Source: Bufo bufo
Taxonomy: Eukaryota; Chordata; Amphibia; Anura; Bufonidae
Assembly (NCBI RefSeq): GCF_905171765.1
Contig: NC_053392.1
Location: forward strand, 107,884,821 to 107,948,820
Reading direction: 5' to 3'
DNA length: 64,000 nucleotides
A model generated the notes under the pieces. That model was not told the origin of the DNA, ran no database searches, and was given only the letters and a program-made list of their open reading frames with translations. This document shows, piece after piece, positions 1 through 10,320 of this stretch. The translations under genes were made by a program, and so were the position numbers. The first letter of the stretch is position 1; each line of letters begins with the position of its first letter.

Positions 1-654
1 TAGATCTGACCGTGATCAGTTTTGATCACTTACAGATACTATAAAAGTACAAATGCTGATTAGCAATACGCTATTCAGCGAATAAAAGTGACTGCGGTGC
101 GGTGGGGTGGGCGCTAACTGACGCTAACTACCTAACCAAGGGGCCTAAACTATTCCTAAAACCTAACAGCCAATACTAGTGAAAAAAAAAAAGTGACAGT
201 TTACACTGATCACTTTTTTTCCTTTCACTGGTGATTGACAGGGGCGATCAAAGGGGTGATCAAAGGGTTAATTGGGGTGCAGGGGGGTGATCTGGGGCTA
301 AGGTGAAGTGTTGGTGCTACTCACAGTTCAGTCTGCTCCTGTGCTGGATCCAACCGACGAAAAGGACCAGCACAGGAGCAGAGAAGCCATATAACAGATC
401 ATATTTACTAATATGATCTGTTATATGGCTTGTGATTGGATTTTTTAAAAATCGCCAGCCTGCCAGCCAATGATCGTTGCTGGCAGGCTGGTGACGAACT
501 TGTTCTTTAACTTTTGCCGGCCCGCGATGCGCATGCGCGGGCCGGCTTGGAGCGAAATCTCGCGTCTCGCGAGATGACGCGTATATGCGTGACTGTGCGC
601 AGCGCTGCCACCTCCGGAACGCGAATCTGCGTTAGGCGGTCCGGAGGTGGTTAA
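1..654. mobile_element. End of a TTAA-flanked piggyBac-like non-autonomous element
   Basis: The sequence ends with CCGGAGGTGG followed by TTAA at 651-654. Read inward on the minus strand the end is TTAACCACCTCCGGACC, close to the ends of the elements at 8337 and 39643. Four strong hairpins lie inside it: 333-347 with 367-381, 385-405 with 410-430 (21-bp perfect stem), 455-467 with 479-491, and 516-526 with 536-546. Between 230 and 300 are TGATC and GGGGTGATC motifs like those in the 191-bp array at 8745. No coding sequence is seen. The other end lies outside the window. Assignment to piggyBac rests on the TTAA site and TIR similarity, so it is an inference. Confidence 0.7.
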
Positions 655-1190
655 ATGACAATTGGAAGGTTATTACTTTATGGTCTCTATTTCCCAGGTG
701 TCCCCCAACCTGCACATCTGTTGCTCTTTCAGGTCTATAGGTTAATACTAAATCTAGTATGGCCGTCCCTCTAGTTGGGTCCTGAACCAGTTGGTAAAGG
801 TAATTGTCTTTGGTTATTGCCATGAACTTGTTTCCTTTATGATATATACAGGTTTCATTTTTCCAGTCTATATCTGGGTAGTTGAAGCCCCCCATAATAA
901 CCACCTCATTATTATTTGCTGCCTCGTCTATCTCGTTTAGTATTAGATTTTCTGTGGACTCTGGTATATTAGGTGGTTTATAGTAAACTCCTATTAGTAA
1001 TTTATTGTTGTTTTTAGCTCCATGTATCTCTACCCATAGTGACTCCACATGTTCATGTCCCTCTTTTATATCTTCTCGGACTGTGGGCTTTAGACAAGAC
1101 TTTACATAAAGGCAGACCCCGAGACCTCTCCGGTTCTGGCGATCCTTTCTAAACAGACTGTAATCTGATCCGCAATGTGTCAAACTCGAG
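655..1190 (-). pseudogene. CR1-type LINE ORF2 endonuclease fragment
   Basis: The minus strand encodes about 178 residues of an apurinic-like endonuclease/exonuclease domain of the CR1 class. Recognisable parts are RKDRQNRRG, GVCLYVKSCLK, a YYKPPN loop, FNYPDIDW and a final GNRDHK. In active endonucleases the FNYPDIDW segment follows GD and the final motif is SDH. Here they read GG and RDH, so catalytic residues look lost. The N-terminal part with the catalytic glutamate is absent. On its downstream side the fragment is cut by the TTAA element ending at 654. The reverse-transcriptase part is missing here. A separate CR1 RT piece lies at 60877-62160 but is not the same copy. Confidence 0.8.
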
Positions 1191-1510
1191 CACCAGGAAG
1201 ACAACACACTGTTCGACGATCCCGGTCTTTGTGACAGATTGCCCTTTCTGTACCCCTAATAATTGAGTCTCCCACTACCAGCACCTGTCTGGCCTGCCCT
1301 GCTCTCCTGGTCCCCTGCTTACTGGAGCTGACATTCGCCTGACTGGCAGAGGAAGGGTCCGGCTGCAGCAGTGCTCTCCCTGAACTAACATCCCCCTCAT
1401 CTCATAAGCAGCCATCTTCTTTTCTCTCACTGAACTCTCAAGAAATTCCTGCATTCCTTGCTTAGTTCTGAACGAGTGACTGAATGATATTTGCCACAGT
1501 AAGAGTGGCA
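1191..1510 (-). pseudogene. CR1-type LINE ORF1 remnant (esterase-like segment)
   Basis: Read on the minus strand, about 1194-1292 encodes VVGDSIIRGTER, then CCLPGARV and a stop. This GDSIIRGTER pattern is typical of the esterase-like domain in ORF1 of CR1/L2-type LINEs. The upstream part (to about 1510) is low-similarity coding-like sequence without a clear domain. The segment runs directly into the middle of the ORF2 endonuclease at about 1190, so the end of ORF1 and the start of ORF2 have been deleted. The ORF1 assignment comes from one short motif and is moderately sure. Confidence 0.6.
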
Positions 1511-1531
1511 AAGAAGGAATACTATCTGTGC

Positions 1532-2466
1532 TTAAAGGGATTGTTCGAGCCCAGAAAAAAATTGTGGATGGTGGGCCATAGTGTGTAAGTAAAAAAAAAA
1601 TTCTAATTAACTCACCAGCTTTGGTCATCCTGGCTCCTGTGGACCTTTCTGTCACTGATGCTTCTGGTCATAGCTGACCAATCAATGACTCAATGGTCCT
1701 ATGTAGAGATGAGCAAATTTTTTAAAAGTTCGATTCAGCCGACTCAACGAATTTCACAAAATAATTTGCTTCATGATGAATTACTTAGTCTCGAAGTGCA
1801 TTTTTTTGTAAGTAGCGGGTGCAATGACAGGGAGCTTCGATAGCGCCGCCCCCATCATTGTACCCCTCAGATGCTGCGTTCATACATGATCGCGGCATCT
1901 GAGTGTAAAATTAACTATAATTTTTTTTTAGCAAACTTATCGCCCCCGTTTGCTCGCGACGGGCCGGCTGCCGCCATCTTGCTTGAAGATCTCGACCAAA
2001 ATCCTGTGCATTGCAAGATCACGTCATCACACCGGCTGGCATGGTAACATATGACGTCATCACGCGGGCCGGCGTGATCATGTAATCGTGCACTGCACGG
2101 GATTTTGGCCAAGATCTGTTTGAATTTGTTAGTTTTTTACACTATTTCCAGTTAAATCGATTCGCTGACACGACGCACAAGGAAATTCGGCTTCTAGGCA
2201 AATCTAATTAATCCTGAAATTCGGATCGAAATCCACTTCGTGGGATTCGATTCTCTTATCTCTAGTCATGTTACATGCCTACACTGATTGGCCAGCAGCA
2301 GTGTTGTGTGGGAGTCAGCATGTCTAACTTCTGGCCAGGCTGGAACCAGAAGTAAAAAGGGATATGCTGGGACAACCTGAGCAAGTGTGTGTGTTTTATT
2401 TTTTTCACTCACAAACCATCCCTGGCTATCCCCAGATATAATTCAGGACCCGATCAACCCCTTTAA
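1532..2466. mobile_element. TTAA-flanked non-autonomous element (Kolobok-like ends)
   Basis: The ends are TTAAAGGGATTG at 1532 and, in reverse complement, TTAAAGGGGTTGATCG at 2466, giving a TTAA duplication and inverted terminal sequences. TTAAAGGGGTTG-type ends are common in frog Kolobok or related families. That family label is an inference from the ends alone. No transposase is encoded. A separate hAT-type MITE (1704-2264) sits inside it, so this is the older of the two. Confidence 0.55.
1704..2264. mobile_element. hAT-type MITE nested in the TTAA element
   Basis: The ends are TAGAGATGAGC at 1704 and, in reverse complement, TAGAGATAAGAG at 2264. They match the TAGNGWTGAGC ends of several other hAT-type elements here (15201, 43385, 50503, 60990). 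Subterminal sequence is rich in TTCGATT-type repeats. The flanking 8 bases on the two sides agree only partly, so the target duplication has decayed or the boundary is off by a few bases. No coding potential. Confidence 0.55.
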
Positions 2467-3244
2467 ATAATTTTGAAGTCATGCACTTCCTACTAGCAAA
2501 CTGAAATCTAAGCTTGTAGATGGTGGTCACCTTACTGTCATGTAAACTGTTGCTATGTTGGTCAGCTATTTAAAAAAAAAAAATTTGTTTTACAGAAAAA
2601 AAAAATAATTCTAAATTCTTCTCTAAACTTCTGGTCAATAGGATATACAAGGCATCAGTGTTCATGAAACCGTCTGCCTTCTAGTAGAGCCTTTGTTCAG
2701 GACAATGTTCTCTGTAGAATGAAGAGCAAATTAATTATAAATCGAGGTTAAACTAATGAAAGGGTTTAATACCTTACATAAAGGCTAATGTGTTGTCTGG
2801 AGAGTTTGCAGTCTGAAATGATGTGGTTAGAGGGTAAACATATTGTTGCAGTGTTCAAACACATTTTGCAAACTCTGTGCTGCTCTGTTTCCTTGAAATG
2901 TTTGTTCTCCCTCAGGCTCATTTACTGAATACTGAAATCCTCTGGGAGTTGCATGAAATGATGGCAGCTACTGAGGGAAAAGACACAACATACTTGTTTC
3001 CAGTCTTAAAGATTGGGATATCGCAAAGGAGAAATTAGTAACCCCCCAAGGATTAAGGTGTCAAGTCAATGAGCATCAAGTTGGATCTTCACATCTTCAA
3101 CATTCTTCCTATTTTGTGCTATTTGTTCATTAACTAGGTTGGTTTTAGAAAAGCATGAAGGAAGGGGGTTATAAATAATATCTGCGAGCACATTTAAATA
3201 CTAAGATGCAGTAAGCGTATATTATAAAGGTTTATTGAAGGGGC
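2467..3244. other. No gene recognised
   Basis: AT-rich sequence with short A runs at about 2570-2610. I see no open reading frame of note, no terminal inverted repeats and no similarity to the other repeats in the window. It may be unique intergenic DNA or an old unrecognised repeat. Confidence 0.4.
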
Positions 3245-3925
3245 TGTCCCTTAAAAATATTCCCTATTGTCCTTACTCACATGAGTGATGCACGTTGTGA
3301 ACTGATAGCATCTGGATTGAATCTTGACTCATTCATTTCAATGGGTTTAGGCACATGAGCATTGTTTTTCTATGGGTCAATGAAAAAAAAAACATGCATC
3401 ACTTTGGTCCATGATGTGGACCAAACTCATCCATTGAAGACTATGGGCCAGATTTATCATTAGCTCAGGTCAGAATAATGGAGTGATTTTGGAGTGGTTT
3501 TTCATAAAAACGTGCGACTTTTTCGTAAAGAAGTGCGACTTTTGTAAAGCTGCTTACTGACGGATAAACTGCTACCGTCAAACCACATTTATTACAGTCT
3601 TAAAGGGCCGATCATAAATCTGACTTGGCTAAAACGGACTTTAGCCATATGTGAAAGTGGAGTGAGCTGTCAGAGTCATGATAAATCTGGCCCTATGGGT
3701 TTGTAAAAACCAGTGACAGAACATGGAAGGCATCTGTGTTTTGTCAGTGGTTTTCACTGACTATTGGTGAGAGATGCTCTGAAAATCCCTTTTTCAGTCT
3801 AACAGTGTAGGTATAATCCCAATGACTCATAGAGGGCAAAAAACAAAGACATGGACCCTTCACAGAAATTATCACGGATGAAACACTGTCACGGACACAG
3901 ACATGTGAATGAGACCGTAAAATGC
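3245..3925. mobile_element. Possible old MITE with a second MITE inside
   Basis: Diffuse inverted similarity exists between about 3280-3440 (CACATGAG, CATGGACC-type motifs) and about 3700-3925 (CACGGACACAGACATGTGAATGAG). This resembles amphibian MITEs with ends carrying CATGTGAATGAG-like motifs. Exact ends and target duplication were not found. The better defined element at 3445-3693 lies inside it. Confidence 0.3.
3445..3693. mobile_element. Small MITE with GGGCCAGATTTATCA ends
   Basis: The left end reads GGGCCAGATTTATCAT at 3445. The reverse complement of the right end at 3693 is GGGCCAGATTTATCAT. It is flanked by TAT on both sides (3442-3444 and 3694-3696), which fits a 3-bp target duplication of the PIF/Harbinger type. 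A TA duplication (Tc1/mariner) is the alternative. The 249-bp length and lack of coding sequence make it non-autonomous. Confidence 0.7.
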
Positions 3926-4739
3926 TAAATTTAGCAGATGATTAACGATGTAATATTGTATGCCCTAATTAAAGGAAACCTGTGAAAACGTTTAGATCCC
4001 CAAACTGCCACAAACCTTTTGTCCGGGAGGGTAATAGGTTGGCAACAATGACCTTGTATATTCTGACAAATGCATCATAATGTAGAAAAAGAACTTTGAA
4101 ATGGGGATGGTGCTGCTCTTAAGAGTCACACTCTCCGCCCCCCTTCTAGCTTTATTGGCCACTCGTGAGCCAGGATACTTTATTACAGGCACTCCTTGAC
4201 AGTGCAGTACCCCACTGGGGATATCTGCAAATTGTTCATTTTTATTGTATATTGTTATGTATCATTACTTGGCCGTATGTTCCAGCAAAGAGGTATGGTT
4301 TGCAAATGGTTGGTAGGAGTGGGTTGGTCCTGCTTCCTGTTTCTCTGCAGACACAGAGAGGAGAGGAAGGATACTGCAGAGCTCCTGCTCTTGTACGAGA
4401 TTCTTCACAGAGAACAACTAAGGTCAGCCTCAAGAACATACAGTACTTTATAGACAGCAGAGTGAACAACTGAAAATCTGCATAATAGATACTGCTGTAA
4501 GGTGAGGGACTACAGCTCAGACACCCATCTCCTTGAATACTACAAGACCAGTTAAAGCTGGTAGTGGACATCTACATCCACAAGTTGCAGCCATCTAAAT
4601 TGCCTCCATACTGCTTTACTGGTGTCAGAAACTGCACTTTAAATCCATTGCTATTGAATGCACCACAAATTATATTTTGTATTAAGTAAAAAGAGACTGT
4701 TATATGTCCATTTTTGGCCTCATTCTTCAAACTACATAT
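3926..4739. other. No gene recognised; 3' boundary of chromovirus remnant
   Basis: Nothing in 3926-4570 could be assigned. Reading frames here are short and on both strands. From about 4570 to 4740 the sequence lies just beyond the last recognisable integrase residues of the minus-strand chromovirus. The chromodomain, polypurine tract and 3' LTR expected there are not visible, so the element is truncated at about 4740. Confidence 0.4.
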
Positions 4740-5302
4740 GCACTGAACCGATCCCCAGGGCTGTGGTAGTACACTGTGACACAACACCTCATCAGGGCCA
4801 CTACCACTCCAATCCTCAAAGACAAATTCTTGGTGGACAGCCACACTTTATCACCCAACTCAAAATCTACTGCTCGAGAGGGCTTTTTATCTGAGTTACT
4901 TTTTTGAATTTCCTGGGCTTTTCTCAGGTTCGACTGAACCTGGGCCCAGACTGTGCACAGTTCTCTAGCCATTACATTAGCCTCTGGAGTTTGCGAAGAG
5001 GACGGCAAAAATGAACTAAATCGCAGATGAAAACCAAGATTACAGTAAAACGGAGACATACCAGTAGATCAATTCACCTGTTTGTTAATGGCGAATTCAG
5101 CCAGGGGCAGATGTTTCACCCACAGCTGTTGGTTGTCGGAGACATAGCACTTCAGATACTGCTCCAAAGACTGGTTCAAACGTTCAGTTTGACCGTTGGT
5201 TTCCGTATGAAAGGCCGAAGAAAAAGACAAAGAGATGTTACATTTATGACAAAAGGCCCTCCAAAACCTAGACACAAATTGAACACCTCTATCCGAAACC
5301 AC
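4740..5302 (-). pseudogene. Integrase, second half of catalytic core and C-terminal part
   Basis: The minus strand encodes SDRGVQFVSRFW (second catalytic aspartate) and, about 40 residues later, NGQTERLNQ with the catalytic glutamate. After a frameshift near 5060 comes the C-terminal strand-transfer region, with NVMARELCTVW, then FELGDKVWLSTKNL. This GDKVWLS motif is typical of the Gypsy integrase C-terminus. The reading frame then fails near 4750. The chromodomain seen in the plus-strand relative is not present. Confidence 0.85.
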
Positions 5303-5305
5303 ATT

Positions 5306-5809
5306 CTAAGGAATTCTATGTAACCGTATAACATGATCTACAAACAGAGAAGCTAGAGTCTTGGCATTGGGCAGTTTTGACAGAGGGATGAAGTGCACCA
5401 TTTTACTAAATCTGTCCACAACTACCCATATCACCAACTTGCCCTCAGACACCGGTAGGTCGGTGATAAAGTCCATGAAGATATGGGACCAAGGTCTACT
5501 AGGGATGGGCAGTGGTCGTAACTCCCACACCGGACGACACCTAGTAATCTTGGACCTTGTACAAACCTCTCATGAAGACACATATAAGTGGACATCTCTA
5601 GACAAAGTAGGCCACCAATAAAATCTGGAGACGAGTTCCTTGGTGGCATTAATACCCGGATGTCCACTAAACACAGATTTATGGCACTCACCCAACAGAC
5701 GGAGACGTAAATGACAGGGGACAAATAACTTATCTGTAGGAGATTGTACCGGGGCCATGTGTTGCCCCGCAGTTATTTTGGTCGTCAGATCAGAGGAGAC
5801 CGAAGCCAC
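5306..5809 (-). pseudogene. Integrase zinc-binding domain and first half of catalytic core
   Basis: At 5570-5809 the minus strand encodes LLGECHKSVFSGHPG, with the two histidines of the HHCC zinc-binding domain, followed by FYWWPTLSRDV. At 5306-5530 it encodes PWSHIFMDFITDLP, with the first catalytic aspartate of the DDE triad, then VVVDRFSKMVHFIPL. A frameshift of uncertain position separates the two (about 5540-5570) and removes the CC pair from frame. The protein would join cDNA to host DNA in the nucleus. Confidence 0.85.
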
Positions 5810-5818
5810 AATGACACA

Positions 5819-6262
5819 TTATTTTGATTCTGGTGGAGTATCGGGAGATTGAAAAGCACAAAAATGGCTGAATAATGCATCTGCTTTGATATTTTTACTT
5901 CCTGGCCTGAAAGTAATACAGAAATTAAAACATGTAAAGAACAACTCCCACCTAGCCTGTCTGGGATTCAAACACTTAGCAGACTCCAAAAACATCAAAT
6001 TCTTATGATCAGTAAGTACAGTGACCTGATGGTGAGCCCCCTCAAAAAAATGGTGCCATTCCTCAAAGGCCCATTTAATAGCAAGTAACTCTCGGTTCCC
6101 AATATCATAATTTCTCTCAGTAGGAGAGAATTTACGAGAGAAGAACGCACAGGGCCTTAGATTATTGAGCGTTGCTGGCCCCTCGGAGAGTACTGCTCCT
6201 ACCCCATCCTTGGAGGCATCGACCTTGACTTCAAAAGGCCTCTCTTGGTCTGGTTGGACCAA
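5819..6262 (-). pseudogene. RNase H domain of the chromovirus
   Basis: About 147 residues match the Ty3/Gypsy RNase H. They include [18 protein letters not shown] (first acidic residue), [30 protein letters not shown] (catalytic glutamate), [14 protein letters not shown] (third acidic residue) and [11 protein letters not shown]. The domain degrades the RNA strand during reverse transcription. It is the best preserved part of this copy. It is cut from the RT frame by a disruption at about 6265-6385. Confidence 0.85.
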
Positions 6263-6388
6263 AATAGGGGCATTAACAAAACACCTCTTGAGTGCTTCGA
6301 AAGCTTTAATGGCTTCCAGTGACCAATTCAGTAATTCTGCCCCCTTTCTAGTTAGGTCAGTGAGAGGCTTAGCAATAACAGAATTTTT

Positions 6389-7156
6389 TTAAATAAATTT
6401 TCGATAATAATTAGAGAAACCCAAAAGACATTGTAACGCTTTAAGGGAGGAGGGTCTCACCCATTCTAGAATAGCCTGCACCTTTCCCGGATCCATCTTA
6501 AAGGATTGGGTTGTGCGAATGTATCCCAATAATAAAATTTCTTGTACCCCAAAGAGACACTTTTCCTGTTTAGCGAATAATTGATTCTCACTAAGAACCT
6601 TCAGTACCTGCCTAATGTGGCTAATGTGAGAATCCCAGTGAGGTGAATAAATCAAATTGTCATCCAAACACACAATAATGAATTCCCCAATAAACTGTCT
6701 GAAAAGATCATTAACAATATTTTGGAAAACTGCGGGGGCCTTACTTAACCCAAATGGCATCACTAAATATTCATAATGGCCCTCAGGGGGTATTAAAGGC
6801 TGTTTTCCACTCATCCCCCTCCTTAATTCGAATGAGATTGTAGGCTCCCCTGACATCGAGTTTAGTGAACCACTGAGTTCCGAACAGGTCTGGAATCAAC
6901 GGCAAAGAATACTGATTTTTAACAGTAATATTGTTTAACTCTCTGTAGTCAATACACGGTTTCAATCCCCCACCTTTTTTCTCAACAAAAGTCTAATATG
7001 ACCTTTTAGTAAACTTTCCTTCAAATAATCCCTTATAGCCTTTCGTTCAGGACCGGACAAATTATAAATAGGACCCCTAGAGTACTTGGATCCCGGAACC
7101 AACTCAATGGTACAATTAAAAGGTTTATGAGGGGGAAGGAACTCAGCATCAGACAT
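6389..7156 (-). pseudogene. Reverse transcriptase domain of the chromovirus
   Basis: From 7156 down to 6389 the minus strand carries the RT fingers and palm: [51 protein letters not shown] (first catalytic aspartate), EYLVMPFGLSKAPAVFQ, and CLDDNLIYSP where the family has YLDDILIYS. The tyrosine of the active-site box has become cysteine, though both aspartates remain. Frameshifts occur near 6960 and between 6783 and 6856. Confidence 0.85.
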
Positions 7157-7961
7157 CGAAAAAAAACATCGACAAAGTCACTGATGCATGGGAAAGGGCT
7201 TCGGACCCAGTAGTGATTCCAGCATGAATAACGGGTAGACAGCATGAATCACACTTAGGTCCCCATTTTTCTAATTCACCCGTTGACCAGTTGATGACTG
7301 GGTTATTATTATGGAGCCAAGGCATGCCCAAAACTACCTCAATGGGTACATTTTTGAATATAAAGAAAGAACAATTTTCAGTATGACAAACCCCCACAGT
7401 CAAGGTTATCTCCGGAGTACAAAACTCCACAGTACCACCCACCAAAGGAGTAGAATCAATAGCAATAATGTGGATAGGGTCAGAAAGAGATTATATGGGT
7501 ATCCCCATGGAAATAACAAAATCATGGTCAATAAAATTAGAGGCGTACCCTGAATCAATAAACACTTTAACAAAACCTTTACAGGAACCAAAGGAAATAG
7601 CTACTGGTAATAATATTTTCCTTTTAACCACTTCTGGGAGTACCTTATCCTTCTGGGTGTTCGGTCCTGGTGATCTCCTGGAGGGAGGAGCCTTAGGGCA
7701 TAGTCGTAGCCAGTGATCAGACTCTCCGCAATAACAGCAGGCACCCCTCTGACGCTTTTGATCCCTCCTGGTCATACCGAATTGCATGGGCTCTTCAGGA
7801 GGATTCTCCAATCTGACTCTCAAGGGTGAGGGATCCGGGTTGATCACCACCTGTTGAAACATCTGTTGTTCTCGTTGTCTTTCTCTAATACGTCGGTCCA
7901 GTCTAACAGCCAAAATCATAGTCTCTTCTAAATTGTCAGGAGGGGGATAACTGACCAACAT
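7149..7961 (-). pseudogene. Gag zinc knuckle, protease and linker region
   Basis: At 7491-7961 the minus strand encodes the end of gag with the RNA-binding knuckle CYCGESDHWLRLC (CX2CX4HX4C), then the aspartic protease: LLPVAISF, VFIDSGYASNFID with the DSG catalytic triad, then DFVISMGIPI. At 7149-7445, after a frameshift, comes VVLGMPWLHNNNPVINW, the standard segment between protease and RT. The protease would mature Gag and Pol. The split between the two frames is at about 7450-7490. Confidence 0.8.
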
Positions 7962-8008
7962 GTCCTTTAAATTTTTAGAGAGTCCTGCCCTGAACTGACA
8001 CTTCAGTG

Positions 8009-8336
8009 CTAGATCATTCCAGCCAGAGGAAACGCACCACTTCCGAAATTAGGTGCAGTATTCTTCCACAGGTCTGCCCCCTGACTCAAAGTTTTTAATT
8101 GTGACTCAGCTACAGTCGACTTGTCAAGTTCGTCATATAATACACCCAAAGACTGAAAAAATGCTTCAACAGAAATTAGGCAAGGGGAGTCCATTCTTGT
8201 GGGTCCCCCTGCAGAAAAGAGATAATGATTCCCAATCTTTGCTGCTGAAGAATGAGGGTGTAAACGAAAATAAAGCTTACAACTTTCCTTAAATGTTAGA
8301 AACTATTTGCGATCCCCTGAAAAATGATCGGGCAAT
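8009..8336 (-). pseudogene. Gag middle segment of the minus-strand chromovirus
   Basis: The minus strand encodes a segment resembling the plus-strand relative's gag, with IISLLQGDPQEW upstream of AFFQSLGVLYDELD and AESQLKTL. It stops being coding exactly where the TTAA element begins at 8337, and gag resumes at 12754. A few stops and frame changes break it. In the family this is the capsid-like part of Gag, which packages the RNA. Confidence 0.7.
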
Positions 8337-8437
8337 TTAACCTCCTCAGGACCGCCGTACGCAGGATTGCGTCTTTGCGGCGGCCCTGCTCTTCTGGGTG
8401 GATGCGCCGGCGCGTCCTCTCGCGAGATGCGAGATTT

Positions 8438-8664
8438 CCTGTGAACGCGCGCACACAGGCGCGCGCGTTCACAGGAACGGAAGGTAAGAGAGTGGATCTC
8501 CAGCCTGCCAGCGGCGATCGTTCGCTGGCAGGCTGGAGATGTGTTTTTTTTAACCCCTAACAGGTATATTAGACGCTGTTTTGATAACAGCGTCTAATAT
8601 ACCTGCTACCTGGTCCTCTGGTGGTCCCCTTTGTTTAGATCGACCACCAGAGGACACAGGTAGC
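8438..8664. other. Cluster of four hairpins at the left end
   Basis: Four successive perfect or near-perfect stems are seen: 8438-8452 with 8461-8475, 8500-8513 with 8523-8536, 8562-8580 with 8586-8604, and 8605-8626 with 8642-8664. The same number, order and type of hairpins (GC-rich, CCAGCCTGCCAGC, AT-rich, CTCCTGTG-like) occur at the end of the element at 1-654, although the stem sequences of some differ. Confidence 0.8.
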
Positions 8665-8744
8665 TCAGTAAATATGTTGCACCAAGCACCACTACACTAC
8701 ACCCCCCCCCCTGTCACTTATTAACCCCTTATTCACCCTTGATC

Positions 8745-10320
8745 ACCCCTGATCACCCCATATAGACTCCCTGATCACCCCCCTGTCATTGATTACCCCC
8801 CTGTCATTGATCAACCCCCTGTAAAGCTCCATTCAGATGTCCGCATGATTTTTACGGATCCACTGATGGATCGGATCCGCAAAACGCATACGGACGTCTG
8901 AATGAAGCCTTACAGGGGCGTGATCAATGACTGTGGTGATCACCCCATATAGACTCCCTGATCACCCCCCTGTCATTGATTACACCCCTGTCATTGATCA
9001 ACCCCCTGTAAAGCTCCATTCAGATGTCCGCATGATTTTTACGGATCCACTGATAGATGGATCGGATCCGCAAAACGCATACGGACGCCTGAATGAAGCC
9101 TTACAGGGGCGTGATCAATGACTGTGGTTATCACCCCATATAGACTCCCTGATCACCCCCCTGTCATTGATTACCCCTCTGTCATTGATCAACCCCCTGT
9201 AAAGCTCCATTCAGATGTCCGCATGATTTTTACGGATCCACTGATAGATGGATCGGATCCGCAAAAAGCATACGGACGTCTGAATGAAGCCTTACAGGGG
9301 CGTGATCAATGACTGTGGTGATCACCCCATATAGACTCCCTGATAACCCCCCTGTCATTGATTACACCCCTGTCATTGATCAACCCCCTGTAAAGCTCCA
9401 TTCAGATGTCCGCATGATTTTTACGGATCCACTGATAGATGGATCGGATCCGCAAAACGCATACGGACGCCTGAATGAAGCCTTACAGGGGCGTGATCAA
9501 TGACTGTGGTTATCACCCCATATAGACTCCCTGATCACCCCCCTGTCATTGATTACCCCTCTGTCATTGATCAACCCCCTGTAAAGCTCCATTCAGATGT
9601 CCGCATGATTTTTACGGATCCACTGATAGATGGATCGGATCCGCAAAAAGCATACGGACGTCTGAATGAAGCCTTACAGGGGCGTGATCAATGACTGTGG
9701 TGATCACCCCATATAGACTCCCTGATAACCCCCCTGTCATTGATTACACCCCTGTCATTGATCAACCCCCTGTAAAGCTCCATTTAGATGTCCGCATGAT
9801 TTTTACGGATCCACTGATAGATGGATCGGATCCGCAAAACGCATACGGGCGTCTGAATGAAGCCTTACAGGGGCGTGATCAATGACTGTGGTTATCACCC
9901 CATATAGACTCCCTGATCACCCCCCTGTCATTGATTACACCCCTGTCATTGATCAACCCCCTGTAAAGCTCCATTCAGACATCCGCATGATTTTTACGGA
10001 TCCACTGATAGATGGATCGGATCCGCAAAACACATACATGCGTCTCCCTGGAGCCTTCCAGGGGGGGTGATCACCCCATATAGACTCCCTGATCACCCCC
10101 CTGTCATTGATCACCCCCCCCTGTCATGCTGCATTCAGATGTCCGTATGATTTTTACGGATCCACGGATACATGGATCGGATCCGCAAAACACATACGGA
10201 CATCTGAATGGAGCCTTACAGGGGGGTGATCAATGACAGGGGGGTGATCACCCCATATAGACTCCCTGATCACCCCCCTGTCATTGATCACCCCCCTGTA
10301 AGGCTCCATTCAGACATTTT
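8745..10320. repeat. 191-bp tandem array
   Basis: Near-identical units begin every 191 bp. Corresponding points are 8927, 9118, 9309, 9500, 9691 and 9882, with more diverged copies on each side. Each unit carries TGATCACCCC-type motifs and an inverted pair around CATTCAGATGTCCG and CGGACGTCTGAATG enclosing GGATCC. Variants alternate, so units 2 and 4 match each other and units 3 and 5 match each other, giving a 382-bp higher-order period. Open frames of 64 codons in each unit are by-products of the repeat, since 191 is not a multiple of 3. Confidence 0.9.

Noticed and set aside
4165..4571. Overlapping frames of about 100 codons on both strands
   Set aside because: No domain or signal is seen, there is no repeat or gene context, and the frames are of lengths expected by chance.
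8927..10070. Six similar 64-codon plus-strand frames that look like a repeated protein family
   Set aside because: The unit is 191 bp, not a multiple of 3, each frame ends inside its unit, and the region is a tandem array in a transposon. They are by-products of the repeat.
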